From contig NZ_LT860098.1 in assembly GCF_900184995.1 (NCBI RefSeq), positions 377,001 to 441,000 of the forward strand: a stretch of 64,000 nucleotides of DNA, given 5' to 3'. Within the stretch, counting starts at the first letter, position 1; every line of letters starts with the position of its first letter. The DNA is from Konateibacter massiliensis. GTDB lineage: Bacteria; Bacillota; Clostridia; Lachnospirales; Lachnospiraceae. Shown piece by piece: positions 17,453 through 25,617 of this stretch. Under the pieces are notes generated by a model. It had not been told where the DNA came from. It ran no database searches and was given only the letters and a program-made list of their open reading frames with translations. The position numbers and the translations under genes were made by a program.

Positions 17453-18346
17453 CTATTCTAAATATTTCTCTGCTTCTTTCTGGGATAACGCAAATTTCTC
17501 TTTCAACTTTTCTATAATAGTTTCATCGGAAAGATTAAGTTCTCTAAGCGCTTCAATCATAGCTTTTACTCCCAATTCTATTCCTTCTTTTTTTCCCTGA
17601 GTAATTCCTTGACTTATTCCTTCCTCTATCCCATGCCTCCTAGCGTCCTTCAGCTCTTGTTTCTTGTCCATAATCGCCATCTGCCTATGCAAATAATCTA
17701 GCCTTGCTTCCTCGTCCTGATTGATTTTCTCCAGCTCTCTTACAACCTCTCCCATCACTTCGTCCTCCTTTCCTATTTGCTTATATTCTTCCCACGTGCT
17801 TGCCTGAAACATCTTCGCCCATTTATACAGGTCACTCTTTTGCTCTTCCTCGCCTGCATTCTTAAGCTTAGTTAGTTCTATTGTGTGAAATTCTATCTTG
17901 TCTGTATATATCTTTCCCGTTTCTTCATTCATAAGCCGATACCTTGAATGAAACTGTTCCACATCATCAAATAGTGTAAAATCCAATATACTGATGCTAA
18001 CGCATGGATGAATCTCATCATAGATAGTGCCTGCTTTTACCTGCTCCGTATACATCTTACACGTGTAAAACAGGGAACGGTTTACCCAAAATTCAAAGCT
18101 TCTCACTTGCAACTCAATATTAATTCGTGTCTTTTCTCTGATTGTTACATACACATCCAATATCCCAAGCTTGTCATCTACGTGCTCTTTTTCTAAATCC
18201 TTCTGCATCGGCTGTATGCAGGTTATATCTTCACGGTCATAGCCCAGCACGTCTGCAATTAAGGCTCCAAGGATTGTTTTGTTTCGCATGACATATTGAA
18301 ATGCAAAGTCTACTTTTAATAGTATGACATCATCCGTATTATTCAT
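17453..18346 (-). CDS. Rpn-family recombination-promoting nuclease / PD-(D/E)XK putative transposase
   Basis: A 297-residue protein of the Rpn family. The N terminus has the DFAFQYVM segment and the DVYVTIREKTRINIELQV core, with the Asp and Glu-x-Gln that replace the classic PD-(D/E)XK residues. The C-terminal third has the usual Glu/Gly-rich tail (GIEEGISQGITQGKKEGIEL) and an amphipathic end. Rpn proteins are DNA endonucleases that raise RecA-independent recombination. No operon partners are seen. A 450-base empty region lies upstream and similar hairpins lie on both sides, which hints at a self-contained unit. Confidence 0.85.
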   Translation of the reverse strand: MNNTDDVILLKVDFAFQYVMRNKTILGALIADVLGYDREDITCIQPMQKDLEKEHVDDKLGILDVYVTIREKTRINIELQVRSFEFWVNRSLFYTCKMYTEQVKAGTIYDEIHPCVSISILDFTLFDDVEQFHSRYRLMNEETGKIYTDKIEFHTIELTKLKNAGEEEQKSDLYKWAKMFQASTWEEYKQIGKEDEVMGEVVRELEKINQDEEARLDYLHRQMAIMDKKQELKDARRHGIEEGISQGITQGKKEGIELGVKAMIEALRELNLSDETIIEKLKEKFALSQKEAEKYLE

Positions 18347-18799
18347 ATCTTCTCCCCTTTATTATACCTATCTTTGCGTGTTTCTACAACTAAAGAATCA
18401 ATTCGACTAGCATCCCTTCAAAAATTCCAAAAGCATCCCCCCCGTATTCCAACCGTATCTTTTTACCTATTTGAGATAATTGGCTGATTCGCCATGAATT
18501 AAGATGGGATTTTACTCCCTGTGTAATCCAATAAAGTATCAGAGAATTAATAGTAACACAAAACGATACTAAGTAGCTAAATCTGATTTTTTATTGCTTA
18601 CCAGCTTACTGTATCATTCTTTTTATCAAAATACAATTCCTAATTTTTTTTATAAATATAAAGAGTGGTACTAAGTTATACCCTCATGAATATTTAGAAT
18701 CATGACCATCCATAAATGGATGGTCATAGCTTTTGTTTTATAACAAGTAAAGCCGCTTGCAACCTCATCTTGTTTATCTCTTTGTCAAATCCTGTTGCG
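18347..18799. other. Non-coding interval, 453 bases
   Basis: I see no protein-coding frame of note. The stretch is AT-rich, presumably holds the Rpn promoter near its left end, and carries the hairpin at 18702-18727. Nothing else is clear. Confidence 0.5.
18702..18740 (+). terminator. CCATCC hairpin with T-rich tail (terminator-like or element border)
   Basis: ATGACCATCCAT and ATGGATGGTCAT form a 12-bp perfect stem with a 2-base loop, followed by AGCTTTTGTTTTA. No rightward gene precedes it, which is odd for a plain terminator. It mirrors the hairpin at 17422. Confidence 0.55.
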
Positions 18800-19984
18800 T
18801 CAATACTCCGCCTTCACAAAGTCCTCAAGCGCCTTTAAACTTCGACGCACCTTTTCCGTATCAATGCAATATGCCATGCGGAAGTACCCCGACACACCAA
18901 AGCTGTCACTCGGCACCAGAATAAGATTGTATTTTCTCGCCTTAATGCAGAAGCTCTTTGCATCTTCTTCAAGCGCTTTCGGGAAAATATAAAAGGTTCC
19001 GCCCGGTCTGATCACCTCAAAGCCAAGCTCTGTCAGCTTATCGTAAATAAGCTTCATATTTGTCTCATACACCGCCAAATCACTCGTCTTGTCAAGAACC
19101 TCCGCAACCGCAAGCTGAACGCTGGATGCGGGACAATTATGACCGATTCCGCGGCTTATCTGCCCACACATAACAGCTATAATGTCGGCATCTGTCCCTT
19201 TCGGATTCGCTGCTATATAACCGATACGCTCCCCCGGGAGGCTAAGGCTCTTAGAAAAAGAATAGCAGGAAAGAGAGTTGCTGTAATATTTGCTTGGATA
19301 AGGCGCTTTCTTTTGGTCGAATACAATTTCACGATAAGGCTCATCGCTGATCAGAAAAATATCATGCTCATATTCCTTCTGCTTTTTCTCCATGATTTCT
19401 GCCAATCTCTGTATAGTTTCCTCCGAATACACCACCCCAGAAGGATTATTCGGTGTGTTAATCAAAACCGCCTGAACCTTCTCGTTCAGAACCGCCTCAA
19501 ATGCATCAAAATTAATCTGGAAGCTTGTTGTATCTGCCGGAACTACCTTTAAAACAGCGCCGGTCTTTCCCACATACTCATGATATTCTGGAAAAAACGG
19601 AGCAAAGGTAATAACCTCATCACCCGGCTTCGTCACACATCGAAGCGCATGTGCCAAAGCTCCTGCCGCACCGCTCGTCATGAAAATATGCTTCGTATCA
19701 TAGTTCATGTCAAAACGCTCATTCAGACTCTTTGCAACCTTTTGGCGCACCTCGGTATTTCCAAGAGAAGGGCTGTAGCCATGCAGCTCGGAGGAACTTT
19801 TCTGCTCAAGCAGCTCCTTCATCACCTTTGTATAATCCTTATGCACCGGAACACTCGGATTTCCGAGACTGTAATCAAATACATTTTCATAGCCTATCCT
19901 GCTTCCCAGCTCCGCTGCAAATTCGGACTGCTCCCGAATAATCGACTTGCCCTGTAACATTTCCTTATATGCCTGATTAATCAT
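18800..19984 (-). CDS. Class I/II PLP-dependent aminotransferase
   Basis: A 394-residue fold-type I aminotransferase with NTPNNPSG near residue 180, ISDEPYREI near 216, the Schiff-base Lys in SFSKSLSLPGERIG near 238-251, and an FRMAYC segment near the C terminus with the carboxylate-binding Arg. The family covers aspartate, alanine and related 2-oxo-acid transaminations. The opening residues (MLQGKSIIREQSEFAAELG) match a clostridial subgroup whose substrate I cannot name. AAGGAG precedes the ATG. It stands alone between two gaps. Confidence 0.85.
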   Translation of the reverse strand: MINQAYKEMLQGKSIIREQSEFAAELGSRIGYENVFDYSLGNPSVPVHKDYTKVMKELLEQKSSSELHGYSPSLGNTEVRQKVAKSLNERFDMNYDTKHIFMTSGAAGALAHALRCVTKPGDEVITFAPFFPEYHEYVGKTGAVLKVVPADTTSFQINFDAFEAVLNEKVQAVLINTPNNPSGVVYSEETIQRLAEIMEKKQKEYEHDIFLISDEPYREIVFDQKKAPYPSKYYSNSLSCYSFSKSLSLPGERIGYIAANPKGTDADIIAVMCGQISRGIGHNCPASSVQLAVAEVLDKTSDLAVYETNMKLIYDKLTELGFEVIRPGGTFYIFPKALEEDAKSFCIKARKYNLILVPSDSFGVSGYFRMAYCIDTEKVRRSLKALEDFVKAEY

Positions 19985-20171
19985 TGTCTGTTCTCCTTTT
20001 TATAAGCTAAAATAATCAAACCTTGCTGCGAGAATTCTTGTTTATCTCTTCCGTATACATATATACTACTATGAGTTTACCACATTTTCCTGTTTTTTGT
20101 CTTTATAAATTCAAAGCAATTTCTTATTGCATTCGTGCGCATAAATACTTTGCAATTTTCTATAATATAAC

Positions 20172-20203
20172 AAAGTGCCAGCTTTCGCTGACACTTTTCA
20201 CTG
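20172..20203 (-). terminator. Terminator of the alcohol dehydrogenase gene
   Basis: On the minus strand AAAGTGTCAGC and GCTGGCACTTT (one G-U type pair) enclose the tetraloop GAAA, then GTTATATT. The hairpin lies 7 bases after the stop. Confidence 0.7.
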
Positions 20204-21349
20204 CTACCATAAATTTCGGTAGATTTCTTTTACCTGAGCCTTTGTCGGCACTCTCGGATTTGTTTTTGTACACGCATCCGACAATGCTGCTTCGGCTAAC
20301 ACGTCTATTTTAGCCATATATTCACTCTCCGATATCTTTTCCATCTGGGAAATACAAATCGGAATGTTCATTTCTTTTAGCATAAACTGGATCCAGTTTA
20401 CAAGTGCTCTTACTGTTGTTATTTCATTAAAATTATTTAAACCCAGCAGCTTTGCTATATTGCAATATTTACGCACTGCAGGCAGGTATTCCTTTTTGGT
20501 CTTGCTGTGAATGTTGATATCACTGTTAAACTCAATAATATGAGGCAACAGCATCGCATTTGCCCTGCCGTGAGGAATGTGGAAATTTGCCCCCAGCGGA
20601 TGTGCCATACCATGATTCAGTCCGAGTGAAGCTGAATTAAATGCCAGTCCTGCAAGGCAGGAAGCCACATGAATCTTTTGCCTTGCGTGCATGTCGTTGC
20701 CGTCCAGATATGCTCTTAACAACCATACACCACAGATTTCAATGGCCTTTTCTGCAAGTGCCGCAGAAAATTCATTGTTGTTGATACTGACATATGCCTC
20801 GATTGCATGGGTTAAAACATCCATTCCCGTATCCGCCGTCACTGCCGGAGGAACACTTCGCACCAGCTCGGCATCCAAAATAGCCTCGGATGGAATCAAC
20901 TCATCGGATACCAATGGATATTTCACCTGATTTTGCGGGTCGGAAATAACTGCAAAAGAGGTAACCTCTGAGCCTGTCCCGCTTGTCGTCGGAATGGCTA
21001 TTAACGGAATGTCTCCAAATCGCTCAATATCCAGAGCAAATTTTTTAATGGATTTTGCAGAGTCAATGGCGGAGCCTCCTCCGACTGCGATGACTGCCTC
21101 TGGCTTATATTCCAGCAGAGCCTTTACACCTGCCACAATCTTTTCCACCGGAGGGTCAGGCACTACATCGCTGAACACCTCAAATACAGAGCTTCCTTCC
21201 TCCAACCGATATGTAATCAGCTTCAGCATACCGCTTTGTACCACAAAAGGGTCTGTTATAATCATGACCTTCTTATAAGGAAGCTCAGCAAGACGGTCCA
21301 ACGCGTTCTCGCCAAAATATATTTTCGTCTTTATATCAAATGACTTCAT
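20204..21349 (-). CDS. Iron-containing (group III) alcohol dehydrogenase, PduQ-like 1-propanol dehydrogenase type
   Basis: A 381-residue protein, the usual family length. NAD-binding GGGSAIDSAK is near residues 94-103, IPTTSGTGSE near 136-145, and metal ligands are supplied by the TADTGMDVLTHAIEAY segment (Asp, His), LNHGMAHPLG and FHIPHGRANA. These enzymes turn aldehydes into primary alcohols with NADH; the PduQ subgroup handles propanal or butanal. No pdu shell or diol dehydratase genes are nearby, so it probably acts on its own in fermentative redox balance. Substrate is inferred from family resemblance. Confidence 0.85.
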   Translation of the reverse strand: MKSFDIKTKIYFGENALDRLAELPYKKVMIITDPFVVQSGMLKLITYRLEEGSSVFEVFSDVVPDPPVEKIVAGVKALLEYKPEAVIAVGGGSAIDSAKSIKKFALDIERFGDIPLIAIPTTSGTGSEVTSFAVISDPQNQVKYPLVSDELIPSEAILDAELVRSVPPAVTADTGMDVLTHAIEAYVSINNNEFSAALAEKAIEICGVWLLRAYLDGNDMHARQKIHVASCLAGLAFNSASLGLNHGMAHPLGANFHIPHGRANAMLLPHIIEFNSDINIHSKTKKEYLPAVRKYCNIAKLLGLNNFNEITTVRALVNWIQFMLKEMNIPICISQMEKISESEYMAKIDVLAEAALSDACTKTNPRVPTKAQVKEIYRNLW

Positions 21350-21469
21350 ATCTCTGCTACATCCTTTCCGAACCTATTGTATAATTGTTATTTATTTATC
21401 ATATTATACTACATCAGCTTTCGTTGTGCAATACAAAGTCAAACAAAACAACAAAATACCACAGAATAA

Positions 21470-21802
21470 TCAAAGAAGATAGGTCGGCAATTCACATATC
21501 ATATTGGATACTATCTCTCCATGGGCCGGTTTATTCTGATCGACAGGCTGTTTTACTACCGGCTTTGATGCCGTTTTAGGCGCTGCCTTTTTCGCTGGTT
21601 TTTTGGAAGTCTGCGGTTTCACTGCTTTTGGGGTCGTTTTTGCAGCCGGCTTCACCGCCTCTTTTCCCTCTGTTTCTTGCTTTTCTTTTGTTTCTGTTGT
21701 TTTTTCCGCCTTCTCCACAATCTTTTCTACTACTTCGTCCTCAACCTTCGCTATCACGGTTGCGTTTGCTGCTCTTTTGATACTTTCTTTACCGATTGCC
21801 AT
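21470..21802 (-). CDS. Lys/Ala/Pro-rich basic protein, histone-H1-like, partner of ParA
   Basis: A 110-residue protein. Residues 1-28 look ordered (IKRAANATVIAKVEDEVVEKI), followed by an acidic/basic helix (EKAEKTTETKEKQETEGKE) and a long KPAAKTTPKAVKPQ/PAKKAAPKTASKP tract typical of histone H1 tails. It overlaps the 3' end of parA by 14 bases and has its own GGAGG inside parA, so the two are translated together. Basic low-complexity tails of this kind bind nucleic acid or polyphosphate. No ParB-like fold is visible. A role as DNA-binding or cargo adaptor for the ATPase is inferred. Confidence 0.75.
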   Translation of the reverse strand: MAIGKESIKRAANATVIAKVEDEVVEKIVEKAEKTTETKEKQETEGKEAVKPAAKTTPKAVKPQTSKKPAKKAAPKTASKPVVKQPVDQNKPAHGEIVSNMICELPTYLL

Positions 21803-22574
21803 AGTTCATTACCTCCTCTGCCAGTGCCATGTATTCCTTGGCGCTTCTGCTGCTTTTTTTATATGCAATTACCGTTTTACTGTTATCCTGTGCCCACTCG
21901 ATGGAACTGTCAACGCGGACATAGGCATCAAACAGATGCACATCATCCACCTCCTGCAAGGTCTGGATTGTCTGCTTGAAATAATTCTTTCGCTCATCCA
22001 CCTTTGTGATTACCACTCCCATCAAGGATAAATCCGGTGCAATCTGCTTTACCTCATTGATAAACTCAAACATATTCGCTAGTCCGAACAGACCCCACGG
22101 ACTTGCCTCCACCGGAACAATCACCTCATCCGAGGCACATAGGATATTCATAACCCAGCCTCCAAGAGTAGGAGGCGCATCAATCAAAATATAGTCGTAT
22201 AAGCCGGACTCCTTTATCTTGCCCAGACACTTTTTCAGGATAAGCTCCCGCTGCCATTTCGTAAACAATTCATACTCGATGGAGCTCATCAGAGTGGAGG
22301 ACGGTATCAAATCCAGATTTTCAAACTCTGTATGAACAATATAGTCTGTCAGCTCTTTCTGTTCCTTAATCGCATAGTATAAATTCTTATCACTTCTTGC
22401 AAATTCCAACACTTCCTCCTCTGAAAAAAAGGATAGGGACAGGTTGAGCTGCATATCACCATCAATGAGCAGCACCTTTTTTCCAAGCAGTGTCAAACCA
22501 TATCCCACATTGGAGCATGTGGTTGACTTTCCGCTTCCTCCCTTATTGTTTGCAAAGCATATCACCTTCGTCAT
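21789..22574 (-). CDS. ParA/MinD-family ATPase
   Basis: A 261-residue deviant-Walker ATPase. The P-loop KGGSGKST is at residues 11-18 with the signature Lys, the switch I-like DGDMQLNLS near 39-47, and Walker B in YDYILIDAPPTLGG near 127-140. ParA-type ATPases move plasmids, chromosome origins or large protein complexes over the nucleoid or pole. There is no parB and no origin nearby, and the partner gene encodes a basic histone-like protein, so a cargo-positioning role is as likely as DNA segregation. AGGAGG precedes the ATG. Confidence 0.85.
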   Translation of the reverse strand: MTKVICFANNKGGSGKSTTCSNVGYGLTLLGKKVLLIDGDMQLNLSLSFFSEEEVLEFARSDKNLYYAIKEQKELTDYIVHTEFENLDLIPSSTLMSSIEYELFTKWQRELILKKCLGKIKESGLYDYILIDAPPTLGGWVMNILCASDEVIVPVEASPWGLFGLANMFEFINEVKQIAPDLSLMGVVITKVDERKNYFKQTIQTLQEVDDVHLFDAYVRVDSSIEWAQDNSKTVIAYKKSSRSAKEYMALAEEVMNYGNR

Positions 22575-22660
22575 TTCCGTTCTTCCTCCTGCCGCTTTGT
22601 CACTATGTTATCATAAGCAAAAATGCTTCTGATCATGCTCCAAAACTTCGTTTTGCCGCT

Positions 22661-22720
22661 AAACTATTAGATAAAACCAAATACTCACTTCGTTCGTGCT
22701 TGGTTTTCTTCCGATAGTTT
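22661..22720. repeat. Large imperfect inverted repeat after the GNAT fusion gene
   Basis: AAACTAT and ATAGTTT, then AAAACCAA and TTGGTTTT, pair around a CACTTCGTTCGTG centre. It overlaps the stop codon of the gene on the minus strand. No U-tract follows on either side, so it looks more like a mobile palindromic element or structured 3' end than a standard terminator. Confidence 0.5.
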
Positions 22721-23603
22721 ATATTATATCTTTTTCTTCTTTGCATGTCCATCTATACCAAAGCATCTTTTCACCGTTTATTTCTGCCTCCTGCTCATAA
22801 TGAAAGCCAAGTTTTTTCACCAATGCGACGGACGCCTTATTATCCTGCTGGATAAAGCAGTTCAAGCTATGGCAGTCAAACCTTTTCACAGCAAGCCGAA
22901 GAATTTCCATACATGCTTCGTATGCATAGCCCTGTCTCTGGAAGTCTCCGCCTATCACGTAGCCCAATTCCATCTGGATTTCTCCGTCCACCTCGCGGTT
23001 GCTAAGCCCTGCACGCCCAATCAGCCTGCCCGTCTCTTTCTGTATCAGAGTCCATAGCCCATAGCCGTAAAAGCCGTACATATTTTTGATATATGCCCTC
23101 GTAAATTCTTCCTCCTCCTCTCTTTCATAGAGAGGCTCCAAAAAACGGATGATCGATTCATGGGCATATAATTCATACAGCTCGTCCAAATCCGCGAGTG
23201 TCATTTCTCTTATAATAAGCCGCTTTGTCTCTGCAATCACAATCGGCAGTTGATGGTATCTTTGATAAACCTCTAAGACAAACCGGTAATCTATCTCCCA
23301 AAAGCCCTCCGCAAGCATATCTGCCTTAAATAAATCCTGTTCTCCAAGCTCCTTATTGTCATAGGCAAGTGTCGGGATTTGCATGTCATGGCAGCCGTCT
23401 ATGACCGCTTCATAATCGCTGATGACCAGCCATTCCTCTTTTCCGGTTCCGGTCTTCTGCCCGTAATCCAGAGGCAGAGCAAGTACCTCCACCTGATTTT
23501 CCTGCAAATCCGATATAAGTTCCTCAAAGCCTTCAATCCCTTTGTATGTCTTTTTATCCTTCAAATCCACCCCATGAAGCTGTACAAATATTGTTTTTAG
23601 CAT
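22719..23603 (-). CDS. GNAT acetyltransferase with N-terminal HAD-like remnant domain
   Basis: A 294-residue two-domain protein. Residues about 1-110 read like a HAD-type Rossmann half (GFEELISDLQENQVEVLALP, then VISDYEAVIDGCHDMQIPTLAYDNKE) but lack the catalytic DxDxT. Residues about 125-285 form a RimJ-like GNAT (TKRLIIREMTLADLDELYEL, acetyl-CoA loop GGDFQRQGYAYEA, and NCFIQQDNKASVALVKKLGF). The GNAT half should acetylate a small molecule or protein N terminus. The HAD-like half may bind a ligand without catalysis. GAGGG precedes the ATG. Target unknown. Confidence 0.75.
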   Translation of the reverse strand: MLKTIFVQLHGVDLKDKKTYKGIEGFEELISDLQENQVEVLALPLDYGQKTGTGKEEWLVISDYEAVIDGCHDMQIPTLAYDNKELGEQDLFKADMLAEGFWEIDYRFVLEVYQRYHQLPIVIAETKRLIIREMTLADLDELYELYAHESIIRFLEPLYEREEEEEFTRAYIKNMYGFYGYGLWTLIQKETGRLIGRAGLSNREVDGEIQMELGYVIGGDFQRQGYAYEACMEILRLAVKRFDCHSLNCFIQQDNKASVALVKKLGFHYEQEAEINGEKMLWYRWTCKEEKDII

Positions 23604-23717
23604 AAGTATTGTCCCTCATTATAGTTTCGCCTTTACTATTTCTATCTTATCATATAAAATATAAGAACGGTGATTATAAAACCAATTTTAAAAATAATTT
23701 TGAAAGGAAGTATTTCA

Positions 23718-24239
23718 ATGGCAAATAATCCAATTGTTACAATCGAAATGGAAAGCGGAGACATCATCAAAGCTGAATTATATCCTGAAGTTGCTCCGAA
23801 CACAGTAAAAAACTTTATCTCTCTCATAAAAGAGGGCTACTATGACGGCTTGATTTTCCACAGAGTTATTTACGGCTTTATGATTCAGGGGGGCTGTCCA
23901 AACGGAAACGGAATGGGCGGTCCTGGCTACTCCATCAAGGGTGAGTTCGCCCAGAACGGCTTTACCAATGACTTAAAGCATGACCCAGGCGTTCTCTCCA
24001 TGGCGAGATCTATGGCTCCTGATTCCGCAGGCTCCCAGTTCTTTATCATGCACAAGACCTCCCCGCACTTAGACGGTGCCTATGCCGCATTCGGTAAGGT
24101 GACAGAGGGACTTGAGGTTGTTGATAAAATCGCAGAGGTTTCCGTTGATTACAGCGACAGACCATTAGAGCCACAGATGATGAAAAAAGTTACGGTAGAG
24201 CTTTTCGGCGAAGAGTACGGCGATCCGGAGAAGCTGTAG
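23718..24239 (+). CDS. Cyclophilin-type peptidyl-prolyl cis-trans isomerase
   Basis: A 173-residue cyclophilin without signal peptide, so cytoplasmic. Family segments are EVAPNTVKNFISL, FHRVIYGFMIQGG (with the catalytic-type Arg), GPGYSIKGEF, LSMARSMAPDSAGSQFFIMH and LDGAYAAFGKV. It speeds proline isomerisation during folding. I chose the ATG at 23718 with AAAGGAAG upstream, which gives the normal family start; a GTG at 23670 in frame has no support. It is a single-gene unit followed by a structured terminator. Confidence 0.92.
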   Translation: MANNPIVTIEMESGDIIKAELYPEVAPNTVKNFISLIKEGYYDGLIFHRVIYGFMIQGGCPNGNGMGGPGYSIKGEFAQNGFTNDLKHDPGVLSMARSMAPDSAGSQFFIMHKTSPHLDGAYAAFGKVTEGLEVVDKIAEVSVDYSDRPLEPQMMKKVTVELFGEEYGDPEKL

Positions 24240-24278
24240 AAATCGTTTAGATAAGCGGCACACAATGCCATAAAAATT

Positions 24279-24341
24279 CCCCATAGACGTAAGGCTGATG
24301 TTCGATAAACATCTTTACCTTCCCGCCTATGGGGTTCTTTT
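24279..24341 (+). terminator. Structured terminator after the cyclophilin gene
   Basis: An outer stem CCCCATAG/CTATGGGG and an inner stem GATGTT/AACATC flanked by AAGG/CCTT form a long two-part hairpin, followed by TTCTTTTA. Confidence 0.85.
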
Positions 24342-24352
24342 ATGTAAGAAAT

Positions 24353-24369
24353 TGTGAGCTTTGCTCACA
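24353..24369. repeat. TGTGAGC/GCTCACA dispersed hairpin, inverted copy
   Basis: TGTGAGC TTT GCTCACA is the reverse of the units at 37581, 37611 and 41562. It lies just after the VOC gene's stop codon (minus strand). Confidence 0.6.
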
Positions 24370-24374
24370 CTTTC

Positions 24375-24740
24375 CTATGACATCGGTATAATTTCTATCC
24401 AATAACCATCCGGATCAGAAATGAAATAGATGCCCATCGCCTCATTCTCAAAGCAGATAATGCCCATTTCCTTATGTTTTTCGTGAATCTCGTCATAGTT
24501 ATCTGCCTGAAATGCCAGATGATATTCCAAATCGCCAAGGTTATACGGCTCTTTCCTGTCTCTCAGCCAAGTGAGCTCCAACTTGAAATCTGTTTGCTTA
24601 TCACCCAAAAATACGAGTTTAAAGGAGTTATCTGCCGCTACACTCTCCCTTACCGGTTCCAATCCCAGTGCATCCTTGTAAAATTTCAAACTTTTTTCCA
24701 AATCAAATACATTAAAATTAAAATGATTAAATTGTACCAT
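24375..24740 (-). CDS. VOC (glyoxalase/bleomycin-resistance) superfamily protein
   Basis: A 121-residue protein with two beta-alpha-beta-beta-beta units: FNHFNFNVFDLEKSLKFYKD at the start and LEYHLAFQADNYDEIHEKHKE in the middle, ending YFISDPDGYWIEIIPMS. Metal ligands are expected at His6, a Glu in the middle, His77-type and the C-terminal Glu. It resembles lactoylglutathione-lyase-like proteins of clostridia, but the substrate is unknown. I chose the ATG at 24740 because AGGAGG lies seven bases upstream; the longer frame overlaps the TPM gene. Confidence 0.85.
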   Translation of the reverse strand: MVQFNHFNFNVFDLEKSLKFYKDALGLEPVRESVAADNSFKLVFLGDKQTDFKLELTWLRDRKEPYNLGDLEYHLAFQADNYDEIHEKHKEMGIICFENEAMGIYFISDPDGYWIEIIPMS

Positions 24741-24774
24741 GTTATTTCCTCCTATCGTTAACTGATATCCTTCT

Positions 24775-25602
24775 TTAAAACTTTCGGCTGCCGCCGCCAT
24801 GCCTGTTACCGCTGCTTCCGATGTGTGTAGAGGGTCTTGAACCTCCCATCCCGGCACCAGGCGGTGGATTCGTCTGAATCTTTCTCTTAATCGTGACCGT
24901 GCGCTGAAATACATCATGCTGTCTTAAAATCTGGCTCTTGTGACCACTTGCATAAGTATAGCCATTCACCGTCATTTTACTCTTATTTCCGCTGTACATA
25001 ATAATGACAACGACAAATCCTACAACAAGGGCTGCCACAATCTTTATCGCCCAATCTGTCAGAGTATTATCCTGTGCTGTCTCCTCCCCTGCAATTTCCA
25101 CTCCATTTTCTACCGCATTTTCCGCTGCTGTTCTTCTTCCCACATCGATATAGCGCTTTGCCAAATCCACATAGGTCGTCATAGCGTCATAATACTCCTC
25201 ATCACCTAAGTGAGAGGCAACTTGATCCATTATATTATCCGTGGCGTTCTGCGAAAATAAATCAATACATTCTCCGCTTGTCGAGAAAGCAATTTCTCTA
25301 TCTCCCATCGCAACCAGAAGGATGGTTCCGGTTCCCATCTCCTCCTCATAGCCAAAGCCATTATAGTCAAAAAAGTCATCCGCATACTCTGTTGATGTCT
25401 TGCCGTCCAAACTGTCCACTGTCACAATGACAAAATCCGCCTGCATTTCCTCCGTCACATTCTGGCAAAGCTCATTCAGGCTTTGTTCCTCCTCTTCGGA
25501 TAAAATATCTGCATCATCATAAACCTTCTGTTCCGGGCTTTGAAAACCGCAGGCAAACAGAAAAATAAAAATAGTCATAAACGTAATTATATATCGTTTC
25601 AT
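24775..25602 (-). CDS. TPM-domain membrane lipoprotein
   Basis: A 275-residue protein with an N-terminal signal and a Cys at residue 18 in IFLFACG, a near-lipobox. The TPM domain spans residues about 28-160 (VYDDADILSEEEEQSL, then DFVIVTVDSLDG, DFFDYNGFGY and GTGTILLVAMGDREIAFST). A membrane helix lies near 185-205, and a Gly/Ser-rich tail ends GGGSRKF. TPM domains sit outside the membrane and take part in membrane protein quality control or photosystem repair in other phyla; here the role is unknown. It follows the zinc-ribbon gene by 15 bases on the same strand. Confidence 0.82.
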   Translation of the reverse strand: MKRYIITFMTIFIFLFACGFQSPEQKVYDDADILSEEEEQSLNELCQNVTEEMQADFVIVTVDSLDGKTSTEYADDFFDYNGFGYEEEMGTGTILLVAMGDREIAFSTSGECIDLFSQNATDNIMDQVASHLGDEEYYDAMTTYVDLAKRYIDVGRRTAAENAVENGVEIAGEETAQDNTLTDWAIKIVAALVVGFVVVIIMYSGNKSKMTVNGYTYASGHKSQILRQHDVFQRTVTIKRKIQTNPPPGAGMGGSRPSTHIGSSGNRHGGGSRKF

Positions 25603-25617
25603 CTCTCACCCTACCTC

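Noticed and set aside
24741-24917. N-terminal extension of the VOC protein by 59 residues
   Set aside because: It would overlap the TPM gene, is Arg/Ala-rich and unlike the family, while a perfect AGGAGG sits before the inner ATG.
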